NCBI RefSeq assembly: GCF_928368155.1
Contig: NZ_CAKMRU010000002.1
Location: 248,001 to 312,000, forward strand
Direction of reading: 5' to 3'
Source of the DNA: Anaerococcus ihuae
Lineage (GTDB): Bacteria > Bacillota > Clostridia > Tissierellales > Peptoniphilaceae
Length of the DNA stretch: 64,000 bases
Shown here piece by piece: positions 26,993 to 35,600 of this stretch (positions are counted from its first letter, which is position 1; the number at the start of each line of letters is the position of its first letter). Position numbers and translations under genes: made by a program. The notes below the pieces were generated by a model. The model did no database searches, was not told the DNA's origin, and was given only the letters and a program-made list of their open reading frames with translations.

Positions 26993-28059
26993 TGACTAAG
27001 CTAAGTGTTGTTGTTGCAATATATAATGTTGAAAAGTATGTAAAAAAATGTGTAGAATCTTTAATAAATCAATCTAGTAATAACTATGAGATTATCTTGG
27101 TAGACGATGGAAGTACAGATTCATCAGGTAAAATAATTGATTCATACTTAAATTATGAAAATATAAGAATAATTCATCAAAAAAATAAAGGGGTTTCTGT
27201 AGCAAGAAATACAGGAATAGAAAATTGTAATGGAGAATGGTTAACTTTTGTTGATGGTGATGATTATGTAGAAAAAGACTTTATTAATAAAATATTAAAA
27301 TCTATTGATGAATTTGATACTGACATGCTTGTATTTAATTACAATGCCTTTTTTGATGAAAATAATAAGATTAAATGTAGAACTGTACCTTTTGATCAAG
27401 ATCAATATATATCAGATGATAAAGATTTATTTCAAAAAAGGATGATATCACAATATTATAAAGGCGGAGATAAAAACACTGTAGTTTCTTCAGGTACAAC
27501 ATGGTGCAAAGTTATTAGGAACAATATAATTGATAATAACAAAATAAGATTTAAACCTGGCTTACTAAAGGCTCAAGATACTGTATTTTGGCTAAATGCG
27601 ACTGAACAAGTAAATAGAATATATTATTTAAATGCAAATTTATATAATTATAGACTGTCAGCTGGCTCTATTAGTTCTGGAAAGAAATATATAAAAAATA
27701 GTAAGGAAGAATTTAATAATCTGATAAATGAATATGAAAAATTTATTGATAATTATAAAAAAGATGATTCATTTATAGATGCCTTTAATTTAAGATGTAT
27801 TCAAGTTTTAATGTGGAATATTGATCATAATTTTTTTAATAAGAATAATAATGAGGATTTTAATAAAAAAATAAAATTATTCAGAGATTTTATTCAAGTT
27901 AAAGAATATAAAAATGCAATAAATAGTGTTTCTTTAGATTATTTACCTAAAAGATTACAAGTAATGATGTATTTTGTTAAAAGAAAAAGATTGAAATTGT
28001 ATTATTTTGTTTATATAATTTATAATTTTTTATCAGACATCAAAAATTCGAGGAAATAA
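26992..28059 (+). CDS. Family 2 glycosyltransferase
   Basis: A 355-residue GT-A-fold inverting glycosyltransferase acting at the inner membrane face on the growing repeat unit. The N-terminus has SVVVAIYNVEKYVKKCVESL, ILVDDGSTDSSG, GVSVARNTGIE and the nucleotide-sugar/metal motif FVDGDDYVEKDF. The remainder is a variable acceptor region with a C-terminal basic/hydrophobic helix (KRKRLKLYYFVYIIYNF). It is the only conventional glycosyltransferase in the locus besides the initiating PglC-like enzyme, so the repeat unit should contain few sugars unless others are encoded elsewhere. Donor sugar unknown. Confidence 0.9.
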   Translation: MTKLSVVVAIYNVEKYVKKCVESLINQSSNNYEIILVDDGSTDSSGKIIDSYLNYENIRIIHQKNKGVSVARNTGIENCNGEWLTFVDGDDYVEKDFINKILKSIDEFDTDMLVFNYNAFFDENNKIKCRTVPFDQDQYISDDKDLFQKRMISQYYKGGDKNTVVSSGTTWCKVIRNNIIDNNKIRFKPGLLKAQDTVFWLNATEQVNRIYYLNANLYNYRLSAGSISSGKKYIKNSKEEFNNLINEYEKFIDNYKKDDSFIDAFNLRCIQVLMWNIDHNFFNKNNNEDFNKKIKLFRDFIQVKEYKNAINSVSLDYLPKRLQVMMYFVKRKRLKLYYFVYIIYNFLSDIKNSRK

Positions 28060-28107
28060 CTCTAATGACTATTATATGTAAAATGAGAAGATTAAATGGA
28101 GAAAATA

Positions 28108-29325
28108 ATGCATAATTTTAAAATAAAGATAGATAATAGAATATTAGAATATTATATTTTTTACTCCTTAATGTGTTTAATGTTTTTATTACCGCCTGCA
28201 ATATCTGAAAATTCTTCATATTATTTGACTAGTTTAATCAAAATTATTTCTTATGCTATGCTAATTCTAAATTTTTTTATTACAAGAAAAGCGTTTAATT
28301 ATTCATTTTTATTAATAATAGCTTATAATTTAGTACTAGTTATATCTACTATAGTAAATAACGGACAAATTAGTGAATCTATAAAACATGCACTAGTTGT
28401 TTTACTAGTATGCTATGCACTTACAACTATTTTGAAGGATGAATTAAAAAGAGAAGTGTTTGTTTTTGTGGTTAGAGATATTACATTAGTTTTCTTCATA
28501 GTTAATATTGCTTTTTTCTTTATTTTTCCAAAAGGAATACCATCAATTACTACAGACCCTAAATTTCCGAATTTCTTATATATGAATGTTAATTCTACAA
28601 TAAAATATATACTTCCAGGAATGTGTTGTTCCTCAATAATCGATATGAAAAGAAATAAGAAGATTTCTAAATTCACAGCAATTTTTTTATTTGGAATATT
28701 TTATCAAGCAATAATGATTTATTTTACTGCTACAGCTGTTATAGCATGTATGTTTGTTATCTTATGGATATTTTTCATTGTTAATAGCAAACTATTTAAC
28801 TCAAAACAAATATATGCAACAATGATTGCTATTATTTTGTTGATGGAAATATTGATTTCTTTTAATTCTCCTATAATTTCAATTATATCTAGAGCATTAG
28901 GAAAAGATGGAACTTTAAGTGGAAGAACTGTATTATGGTCAAATATAATTAAGCTTGTTTATGATAAATTATTATTTGGATATGGAGCATTAAGCGATTT
29001 AGATCTAGTAAAGATTATTGGAAATTTTTATGGTGCTCACAATTATTTTCTAGATATTTTGTTTCAAAGAGGATTGCTTGGGTTATTAATTTTAATTCTA
29101 ATAATATCATATCCAATTTACAATTATAATTACAAGAATAAAAATAAAGTTGTTGATATATTGATGGGGTATAGTTTAGCGTGCTTATTAATTTCATTAT
29201 CAGAGCCTCTATATACAAAAGAACATTTGATTATAGCTGTATTTTATTCTTTAATTTATACATTAGATCAATGCAATATTTATAATAGAAAAGTTTGTAG
29301 AAAGTCACATTACGTATATTATTAA
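28108..29325 (+). CDS. Wzy-like O-antigen/capsule polymerase
   Basis: A 405-residue protein made almost wholly of hydrophobic segments (about ten to eleven predicted membrane helices). The loop SGRTVLWSNIIKLV...LLFGYGAL...FYGAHNYFLDILFQRGLLG is the characteristic extracytoplasmic signature of O-antigen ligase/polymerase proteins, so it likely joins flipped repeat units. I chose ATG 28108 because GGAG at 28098-28101 lies six bases upstream; the ATG at 28096 overlaps that site. Its neighbour downstream is the flippase. Sequence outside the loop is too variable to predict specificity. Confidence 0.85.
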   Translation: MHNFKIKIDNRILEYYIFYSLMCLMFLLPPAISENSSYYLTSLIKIISYAMLILNFFITRKAFNYSFLLIIAYNLVLVISTIVNNGQISESIKHALVVLLVCYALTTILKDELKREVFVFVVRDITLVFFIVNIAFFFIFPKGIPSITTDPKFPNFLYMNVNSTIKYILPGMCCSSIIDMKRNKKISKFTAIFLFGIFYQAIMIYFTATAVIACMFVILWIFFIVNSKLFNSKQIYATMIAIILLMEILISFNSPIISIISRALGKDGTLSGRTVLWSNIIKLVYDKLLFGYGALSDLDLVKIIGNFYGAHNYFLDILFQRGLLGLLILILIISYPIYNYNYKNKNKVVDILMGYSLACLLISLSEPLYTKEHLIIAVFYSLIYTLDQCNIYNRKVCRKSHYVYY

Positions 29326-29339
29326 AAAGGAAAGTATAA

Positions 29340-30857
29340 ATGAGAAGTAAAAAAGCATTTTTAAATGTATTAACAAATTTAATACTACAAGTTTTTATAT
29401 TTGTTTATGGTTTTGTTTTGCCAAAAATTATAATGAGTAAGTATGGTTCGAATGTAAATGGATTAATTTCATCTGTAACTCAATTTTTGGCCTATATAAG
29501 CTTACTTGAATCTGGTGTTGGACCAGTTGTAAAGTCAATATTATATGATCCTATTTCAAAAAAAGACAATAAAAAAATTATAGATATTTTATATGCTACT
29601 GAAAAATTCTTTAGAACTATTGCCGGCATTTTTATAATATACATAATAGTTTTAACTTTTGCTTATCCTAATATTATAAAGACTTCAAAAAGTACTTTAT
29701 ATGTATCTTCGTTAATTATAATAATTTCGATAAGTATTTTTTCTGAGTATTTTTTTGGAATGATTTATACAATTTTTTTACAGGCTAATCAAGAAACTTA
29801 TGTAATTTCAATTATTCAAATTGGTACATATATTCTTGCCATAATCGCTGCTATAATAATGGCAAAATTAAATGTATCAGTTCATATATTAAAACTAAGT
29901 ATAAGTTTAATTTTTGTTTTAAGACCTATTGCTCAGAGTTTGTATGTTAAGAGAAGATTCAATTTAGATTTTAAAAAAGCTGACAAGAATTATGTTATAA
30001 AAAATAAGTGGGATGGACTTGCTCAACATATTGCTTATGTTGTTCACACTAATACAGATATCACTGTATTATCTATTTTTAGCACACTATCAGAAGTTTC
30101 TGTTTATTCTGTTTATATGTTAATTGTAAAAGGAATTAAGGCATTGATAACAGCTTTTTCATCTGGTTTAGATGCTTCTTTTGGTGATATGATAAGTAAA
30201 AAAGAAACAGAAAATTTACGAAATAAATTTGAACTTTATGAAATAATTTATTTTATGATTTGTACTGTTTTATTTGCTTGTTCTATAGTTTTAATTTTGC
30301 CTTTTGTAAAAATTTATACTTCAAATATTAATGACGCTAATTATATTAGGCCATTGTTTGGTATTTTGTTAGTTATTAGTGAGTGTTTGTGGGCGATTAG
30401 ACTACCTTATTTAACCTTGGTTTATGCTGCTGGTCATTTTAAAGAAACTAGAAATGGAGCTTGGATTGAGTGTTTAACAAATATTATAATTTCTGTAATT
30501 TTAGTTAGAAGATATGGTATTGTTGGTGTAGCAATTGGGACAATTGTAGCTATGGTAATAAGGACATCTGAATTTATTTATTATGCTAATAAAAGAATAT
30601 TAAAAGTTAATGTTATTAAAAGTTTAAGAAAAATTTTAGAATTGGCAGTTATAATATTTTTAACAGCTATTTTTGCAAATAAGATATTTATTTTCCAAAA
30701 TACTTCTTATGTATATTGGTTTGTAAATGCAATAATTGTTTTTATTTTTACATCCTTATTAACATTTATTATAAATATGATTTTTTATCGTAATAAATTA
30801 ATAGAAGTATTAAAAATATCTAAATCAATTTTAAAAAGAAAATCTATAAATAGTTAA
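29340..30857 (+). CDS. Wzx-like polysaccharide flippase
   Basis: A 505-residue polytopic membrane protein of the MOP/Wzx superfamily with about twelve to fourteen helices. The N-terminal pattern (LPKIIMSKYGSNVNGLISSVTQFLAYISLLESGVGPVV) is typical of polysaccharide biosynthesis flippases, which move lipid-linked repeat units across the membrane. It follows Wzy by 14 bases with GGAAAG as ribosome binding site. The pair Wzx/Wzy with Wzz upstream shows a Wzy-dependent assembly route. Confidence 0.88.
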   Translation: MRSKKAFLNVLTNLILQVFIFVYGFVLPKIIMSKYGSNVNGLISSVTQFLAYISLLESGVGPVVKSILYDPISKKDNKKIIDILYATEKFFRTIAGIFIIYIIVLTFAYPNIIKTSKSTLYVSSLIIIISISIFSEYFFGMIYTIFLQANQETYVISIIQIGTYILAIIAAIIMAKLNVSVHILKLSISLIFVLRPIAQSLYVKRRFNLDFKKADKNYVIKNKWDGLAQHIAYVVHTNTDITVLSIFSTLSEVSVYSVYMLIVKGIKALITAFSSGLDASFGDMISKKETENLRNKFELYEIIYFMICTVLFACSIVLILPFVKIYTSNINDANYIRPLFGILLVISECLWAIRLPYLTLVYAAGHFKETRNGAWIECLTNIIISVILVRRYGIVGVAIGTIVAMVIRTSEFIYYANKRILKVNVIKSLRKILELAVIIFLTAIFANKIFIFQNTSYVYWFVNAIIVFIFTSLLTFIINMIFYRNKLIEVLKISKSILKRKSINS

Positions 30858-30885
30858 CTTATTTTTAATTAATTACGGGGGAAGT

Positions 30886-31902
30886 ATGAATAAATTTGAA
30901 TACTATGTAAGAAGGTTTGGTTTTATTGGAATTATAAAACAAGCTCTTAGTAAATTTGGCTTAATTAAATTTGATGTTTACAATTTTTTATATGAAAGAT
31001 ATTATTCAAAACTTAAAAAAGAAGATTTTGAAGATGAACTTATAGATTGGTATAAGTATAGAAGTTTAAGTGATAGAAATCCATTAGAAAATCCTAAAAC
31101 TTTTAATGAAAAAATCCAATGGCTTAAAATTAATGATGCTACAAAATTAAAAACAATATGTGCGGATAAATATGCTGTTCGTGGTTTTGTTGAAGAAAAA
31201 ATAAGAAAAGAATATCTAATTCCATTATTAGGATGTTGGAACAAATTTGAAGATATTGATTTTTCAAAATTACCAGATAAAATGATTTTCAAATCAACTA
31301 CAGGTTCTGCAAGGTATAAAATAATTAAAGACAAAAAAAATATTGACTATGAAGATTTAAAAAAATCAATGGATTCTTGGCAAAAACTTCCATACGGATT
31401 TGCAGGAATGGAAATCCATTATTTGGATATAGAAAGAAAGATAATTTGCGAAAAACTTCTAGACATGGCTGGTCCAAGTGTAGCTGATTATAAAATTCAT
31501 TGCTTCAATGGAAAGCCTCTTATTGTTGAGTATATATCTGATAGAAAAAATCACTCTTATCGTGAATCATGGTTTGATACGAAGTGGAATAAGTTAAATA
31601 TTGTTATGGACTCTGACTCAGCTTTGAATCATGAAATAACCCCTAATTCACCTGAAAAATTAGAAAAAATGATTGAAATTTCCAAGATTTTGTCTGAAGA
31701 TTTTATATATGTAAGAGTAGATTTATATGAAATTGATGGAAAAATTTATTTTGGTGAATTAACATTTACACCAGCAAATGGTTTTGATGAATGGAAGGGA
31801 AAAAAATCTCAACTTTTAGTAGGGAAATTGCTTAGATTGCCTTATGAAAAAAGATTGGATATTGAGGAAATAAATAAAATAATGAGTGATTTAAAAGAAT
31901 AG
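30886..31902 (+). CDS. TupA-like ATP-grasp protein (ATP-grasp 4)
   Basis: A 338-residue protein matching the TupA-type ATP-grasp family, named after a protein needed for teichuronopeptide (glucuronate/glutamate polymer) in an alkaliphilic Bacillus. Visible segments are NPKTFNEKIQWLKI, ADKYAVRGFVEEKI, IPLLGCWNKFEDIDFSKLP, FKSTTGSARYKII, ICEKLL, YKIHCFNGKPLIVEY and VRVDLYEIDGKIYFGELTFTPANGFDEW (metal-binding acidic residues). The start follows GGGGGAAG. It is the last of the co-directional biosynthesis genes; a bidirectional terminator at 31913-31950 separates it from the UDP-glucose dehydrogenase on the other strand. Confidence 0.85.
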   Translation: MNKFEYYVRRFGFIGIIKQALSKFGLIKFDVYNFLYERYYSKLKKEDFEDELIDWYKYRSLSDRNPLENPKTFNEKIQWLKINDATKLKTICADKYAVRGFVEEKIRKEYLIPLLGCWNKFEDIDFSKLPDKMIFKSTTGSARYKIIKDKKNIDYEDLKKSMDSWQKLPYGFAGMEIHYLDIERKIICEKLLDMAGPSVADYKIHCFNGKPLIVEYISDRKNHSYRESWFDTKWNKLNIVMDSDSALNHEITPNSPEKLEKMIEISKILSEDFIYVRVDLYEIDGKIYFGELTFTPANGFDEWKGKKSQLLVGKLLRLPYEKRLDIEEINKIMSDLKE

Positions 31903-31912
31903 GAAAAATATT

Positions 31913-31950
31913 AAAAAAGCTATTATTGAATTAACAATGATAGCTTTTTT
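31913..31950. terminator. Bidirectional terminator between convergent genes
   Basis: Arms AAAAAAGCTATTATTG (31913-31928) and CAATGATAGCTTTTTT (31935-31950) pair around a short loop, giving A and T tracts on both sides. It can stop both the plus-strand polysaccharide operon and the minus-strand dehydrogenase gene. Confidence 0.85.
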
Positions 31951-31954
31951 GATT

Positions 31955-33433
31955 TTAATCTCTCTTAAAAATATCTCTAGTATAAACTTTATCTATTACA
32001 TCATCCAAGCAGTTGTTATATCTATTTGCAATAATTGCTTGGCTCATTTTTTTGAATTTTTTTAAGTTATTTACAACTTCAGATCCAAAAAAAGTATCAC
32101 CATCTTTTAATGTTGGTTCATATATTATTACTTTTGCACCCTTTGCTTTGATTCTTTTCATAACACCTTGGATTGAAGATTGTCGGAAGTTATCAGAATT
32201 TGACTTCATTGTAAGTCTGTAAACTCCAATCACGCATTCTTTTTCATTTTCTGGTTGATATTGATCAATACTATTATAATCATAATATCCAGCTATATTT
32301 AAAACTTGATCAGCAATAAAATCCTTTCTAGTCCTATTAGAATCAACAATAGCAGAAATCATATTTTGAGGAACCTTATCAAAATTTGCAAGAAGTTGTT
32401 TGGTATCTTTTGGAAGACAATAGCCACCATAACCAAAAGAAGGGTTGTTGTAATGAGAACCAATTCTTGGATCAAGACAAACACCATTGATAATCTCTTC
32501 AGTATTTAAATCTTTGCTTTCAGCATAAGTATCAAGCTCATTAAAATAAGAAACCCTAAGAGCAAGATAAGTATTAGCAAAAAGTTTTACAGCCTCAGCC
32601 TCAGTAAATCCCATAAACAAAGTATCAATATCTTCCTTAATAGCACCCTCTTGTAAAAGATGAGCAAAAATTTCAGCCTTATCACGACTTTCATCATCAC
32701 AAGAAACAATAATTCTAGAAGGATAAAGATTATCATATAAGGCCTTAGATTCCCTCAAAAATTCAGGAGAAAAAATGATATTTTTAGTATTATATTTCTC
32801 CCTAATAGATTTAGTATAACCAACAGGAATAGTAGACTTAATAATCATAGTAGCAGAAGGATTAACTCTTAAAACCAATTCAATAACAGATTCAACAGCA
32901 GAACAATCAAAAAAGTTCTTCTTAGAATCATAATTAGTAGGAGCAGCAATAACAACAAAATCAGCATCCCTATAAGCAGCCTCACCATCAAGAGTAGCAG
33001 TCAAATCAAGATCTTTTTCCTCAAGATATTTTTCAATATATTCATCTTGGATAGGAGATTTTCTATCATTAATCAAATCAACCTTCTCATTAATAATATC
33101 AACAGCAGTGACATGGTTGTGTTGAGACAACAAAGTAGCAATAGAAAGCCCAACATAGCCCGTACCAGCAACAGCAATATTATATTTCTTATCCAAAAAA
33201 TCCTTCCTAACTTCCCTTTTCTCCTCAACAAACAAATCAACAACATCAAAATCCAAAACCTCACCAAGCTTTTGAAGTTGATCAATAGAAGGAGTGTAGT
33301 CGAGGGATTCAAGACGACTAATCATAGTCCTGTTAATACCAGTAAGATCAGCAAGCTTAGTTTGAGTAATATTTTTTTCTTTTCTTTTATCAGCAACAGT
33401 CTTAGCCATTTTTTCAATAGATAATTTTTTCAT
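31955..33433 (-). CDS. UDP-glucose 6-dehydrogenase with an N-terminal XRE DNA-binding domain
   Basis: A 492-residue fusion. Residues 1-67 are an XRE/Cro-CI helix-turn-helix ([19 protein letters not shown]...[23 protein letters not shown]). Residues from about 85 on are a complete nucleotide-sugar dehydrogenase: NAD loop [11 protein letters not shown] (GTGYVG 90-95), [15 protein letters not shown], Lys283 in [14 protein letters not shown] and catalytic Cys339 in [10 protein letters not shown]. The enzyme part alone is about 410 residues, the normal length. It oxidises UDP-glucose to UDP-glucuronate, although a related UDP-hexose is possible. The ATG at 33433 follows GGAG by six bases and the HTH is in frame with no stop, so this is a true fusion. 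A dyad at its -35 box suggests self-regulation. Confidence 0.93.
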   Translation of the reverse strand: MKKLSIEKMAKTVADKRKEKNITQTKLADLTGINRTMISRLESLDYTPSIDQLQKLGEVLDFDVVDLFVEEKREVRKDFLDKKYNIAVAGTGYVGLSIATLLSQHNHVTAVDIINEKVDLINDRKSPIQDEYIEKYLEEKDLDLTATLDGEAAYRDADFVVIAAPTNYDSKKNFFDCSAVESVIELVLRVNPSATMIIKSTIPVGYTKSIREKYNTKNIIFSPEFLRESKALYDNLYPSRIIVSCDDESRDKAEIFAHLLQEGAIKEDIDTLFMGFTEAEAVKLFANTYLALRVSYFNELDTYAESKDLNTEEIINGVCLDPRIGSHYNNPSFGYGGYCLPKDTKQLLANFDKVPQNMISAIVDSNRTRKDFIADQVLNIAGYYDYNSIDQYQPENEKECVIGVYRLTMKSNSDNFRQSSIQGVMKRIKAKGAKVIIYEPTLKDGDTFFGSEVVNNLKKFKKMSQAIIANRYNNCLDDVIDKVYTRDIFKRD

Positions 33434-33469
33434 ACATTCTCCATTTTCTTTTTTATAAATTGTATAATA

Positions 33470-33510
33470 ATATTATCAATTTTATCTTGTTATGTCAATT
33501 TAAATAACAA
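33470..33510 (-). promoter_or_regulatory. Promoter of the HTH-dehydrogenase gene with an overlapping dyad operator
   Basis: On the minus strand a perfect -35 TTGACA (33498-33493) and -10 TAATAT (33475-33470) are 17 bases apart. A perfect inverted repeat TTGTTAT (33487-33493) / ATAACAA (33504-33510) with a 10-base spacer straddles the -35 box: the spacer contains most of it and the arms flank it. A protein bound here would block RNA polymerase. The XRE domain of the gene's own product is the obvious candidate. Confidence 0.7.
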
Positions 33511-33702
33511 ATAATTTAATTATGCCATAAAATGAGATAAAAAAGATATTTATAATAACATAGGTTCTCTCTAGTTCATTTCTATTATATTAATACTGGA
33601 TAAATATATTGATATTAAGTCGAAATTATTATAAACTATAGAGTAGCGAGATTTTATAATAAGAATTATAATATTTTCATATATATTTTAAGGAGACGTT
33701 GA

Positions 33703-34341
33703 ATGTACGAGAATGAAATAGATATATTAGAAGTTTTAAAAAATATCATAAAAAATATAAGAAAGGTAATTATATTTACTTTTGTTTTTGGAATTGTATT
33801 TTTTCTTTTAAGTAAATTTGTTATAGCACCTACTTACGAAGCGGATACAATGATTATGGTAGCAAAAAGTACAGATAGTAGTAGTAGCTCAACTTATGCA
33901 AAATTATCTAAGTCAAATGAATTTACAAGTGATATAATAAAAAAATTAGATTTAGATATAACAAGTGAAGAACTATCAAGTAAAATTTTAGTTGAGCCAG
34001 ACTCAGGTTCTAGAATAATAAATATTAAAGTAACAGATTCTATACCAGAAAGAGCGGCTGATATTGCAAATCAAACCGCTGTAGAATTAACAAATTCTAT
34101 TGGCAAGCTTAGTAAAAAGAAAGTCTTGATTTCTGATAAGGCAAAAGTGCCTAAAAAACCGACATCTCCAAATGTAAAAAAATATACAGGACTTGGTATG
34201 TTCCTTGGATTTTTTATTGGAGCCATATATGTATTGATTAATGAATTTAAGGATTCTAGAATAAAAAGTGCAAAAGAAATAGAAAGTTACTATGATTTAC
34301 CAATAATTGGGATTATTCCAGAAGAATTAAAAGGAGAATAG
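33703..34341 (+). CDS. Wzz/CpsC-type chain-length regulator (copy 2)
   Basis: A 212-residue membrane protein with helices near residues 20-41 and about 163-180 and an extracytoplasmic middle domain containing a serine-rich stretch (STDSSSSSTYAKLSKSN). The cytosolic tail SAKEIESYYDLPIIGIIPEELKGE matches the kinase-activating tail of copy 1 at 13003. The ribosome binding site is AAGGAG. It starts the second cassette, divergent from the HTH-dehydrogenase gene. Because the partner kinase gene at 34343 has lost its ATP-binding residues, the tail may serve for docking only. Confidence 0.87.
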   Translation: MYENEIDILEVLKNIIKNIRKVIIFTFVFGIVFFLLSKFVIAPTYEADTMIMVAKSTDSSSSSTYAKLSKSNEFTSDIIKKLDLDITSEELSSKILVEPDSGSRIINIKVTDSIPERAADIANQTAVELTNSIGKLSKKKVLISDKAKVPKKPTSPNVKKYTGLGMFLGFFIGAIYVLINEFKDSRIKSAKEIESYYDLPIIGIIPEELKGE

Positions 34342-34342
34342 G

Positions 34343-35005
34343 ATGAAAGAAAAAAATGAATATTTAAGTAATTCATCTTTTTATGATGAGTCAATTTATT
34401 CTATAAAAACAAACTTAAAGTACAATAAAGAATATAAAAACTATAAGATTATTGGAATGACATCATCAAAGCCTAATGAGAAAAATACAAAGGCCTTATA
34501 TGATATTGCAAAATCTTTTGCAAGTGATGGACTAAAAGTTGTACTATTAGATTTTGACTTAAGGATGCCAAAATTAGATAATTTGTTGAAACTTGATAAA
34601 AATATCGGCTTAACAGATTTCTTTTATGATAACAATAATATAAATGAAATCTTAATAAAAGATAAAAATCAAGAAAATCTTTCTATTTTGCTTTCAGGTC
34701 AAAAACCTAATAATCCAACAGAAATCTTAGATTCAAGTAAAGTAAAAAATATAATTAAAGATTTATCAGAAAAATTCGATTACATCTTTATAAATGTTCC
34801 TCCAGTTGACTTATTGGCTGATGGTGCAATTGTTTCAACTTATTGTGATGGCATAATTTTATCCTTTAAATACAATGATACAAAAAAAGAAGAGCTTGAT
34901 AAGGCTGTTGAAAATTTAAAAAAGGTAAATGCGAATATAATTGGAATGATTATGACACATGCTAAGATAGATAAGAATATTTATAAAGGATATTTTAACA
35001 AATAA
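34343..35005 (+). CDS. Degenerate BY-kinase paralogue (predicted pseudokinase)
   Basis: A 220-residue protein collinear with the active kinase at 13697: the first 160 residues align without gaps. The P-loop GKTT (47-50 of copy 1) is replaced by KNTK, so the ATP-binding lysine is asparagine, and the Walker B aspartate (151) is asparagine (FINVPP instead of FLDTPP). Walker A' LLDFDLRMP and the surface ILLSGQKPNNPTEIL are kept, and the C-terminus retains IYKGYFNK. The reading frame is intact, with a two-base gap after its Wzz partner, so it looks maintained rather than decaying. Most likely it cannot phosphorylate but can still assemble with Wzz or the active kinase. Confidence 0.85.
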   Translation: MKEKNEYLSNSSFYDESIYSIKTNLKYNKEYKNYKIIGMTSSKPNEKNTKALYDIAKSFASDGLKVVLLDFDLRMPKLDNLLKLDKNIGLTDFFYDNNNINEILIKDKNQENLSILLSGQKPNNPTEILDSSKVKNIIKDLSEKFDYIFINVPPVDLLADGAIVSTYCDGIILSFKYNDTKKEELDKAVENLKKVNANIIGMIMTHAKIDKNIYKGYFNK

Positions 35006-35034
35006 TTCAAAAATCTTTGAATTTTGGAGGAAAA

Positions 35035-35478
35035 ATGAAATTTAAAAAGATTATTTGCTTACTTGTAATCCTTATTAGCTTAAGTTCATGTAAGGCAAAA
35101 AAAGAAAAATATCAAAGTAAAAATGTTGAAGTAGATACAATTTTTGATAGTGATTTTTCTTATGATAATTCAGAAGAAGAGCAACTTGAAAATTTAACTA
35201 AGTTGCTTAAACAAGGTATTGATGAAATTCCTAATGTTGATGAAAAAGAAAAAAAAGATTCAAACCTAGAAATTTCCAAGGGATTTGCTACAAAAAAAGA
35301 TATTGAATTTAGAAAAGATCCACTTGAAGATGAGGATAATATTATAGGAAAAATACCAAAAAACACAAAGGTTGAAATAATTAAAAACGTTAATGTTGAT
35401 GGGAAAAAATGGTCTAAAATTTCTTATAATGGTAATAAAGGCTATGTAAAAAGAAGTTTTTTAAAAGAAATTGAATAA
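35035..35478 (+). CDS. SH3-domain lipoprotein linked to the pseudokinase cassette (copy 2)
   Basis: A 147-residue lipoprotein with signal peptide ending SLSSC, an acidic linker and a C-terminal bacterial SH3 domain (about 82-145: DIEFRKDPLEDEDN...GNKGYVKRSFLKEI). After the lipobox it repeats the KEKYQSKNVEVDTIFD pattern of copy 1 at 15138, which marks the two as paralogues beyond the SH3 fold. The start ATG at 35035 follows GGAGG (35026-35030); an in-frame ATG at 35017 lies before that site. It ends the second cassette and a terminator follows. Confidence 0.83.
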   Translation: MKFKKIICLLVILISLSSCKAKKEKYQSKNVEVDTIFDSDFSYDNSEEEQLENLTKLLKQGIDEIPNVDEKEKKDSNLEISKGFATKKDIEFRKDPLEDEDNIIGKIPKNTKVEIIKNVNVDGKKWSKISYNGNKGYVKRSFLKEIE

Positions 35479-35488
35479 ATTATTAGTT

Positions 35489-35519
35489 AAGTCAAATTCT
35501 TTGTGGATTTGGCTTTTTT
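35489..35519 (+). terminator. Intrinsic terminator of cassette 2
   Basis: AAGTCAAAT (35489-35497) pairs with ATTTGGCTT (35507-35515), including one G-U pair, followed by T (to 35519). Confidence 0.75.
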
Positions 35520-35600
35520 ATTATTTAGAATTTTATTGCAAGAATAAATTATTTTTGAAAAGTTTAACTTAAGTATCTAATTATTGTAATAAATACAAAA

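Noticed and set aside
33487-33510. The dyad at the dehydrogenase promoter as a Rex site
   Set aside because: The TTGTTA and TAACAA halves match, but they are 12 bases apart instead of the required 6.
34343-35005. The second kinase-like gene as a decaying pseudogene
   Set aside because: The frame, length, start spacing and all non-ATP motifs are intact, so loss looks confined to catalytic residues.
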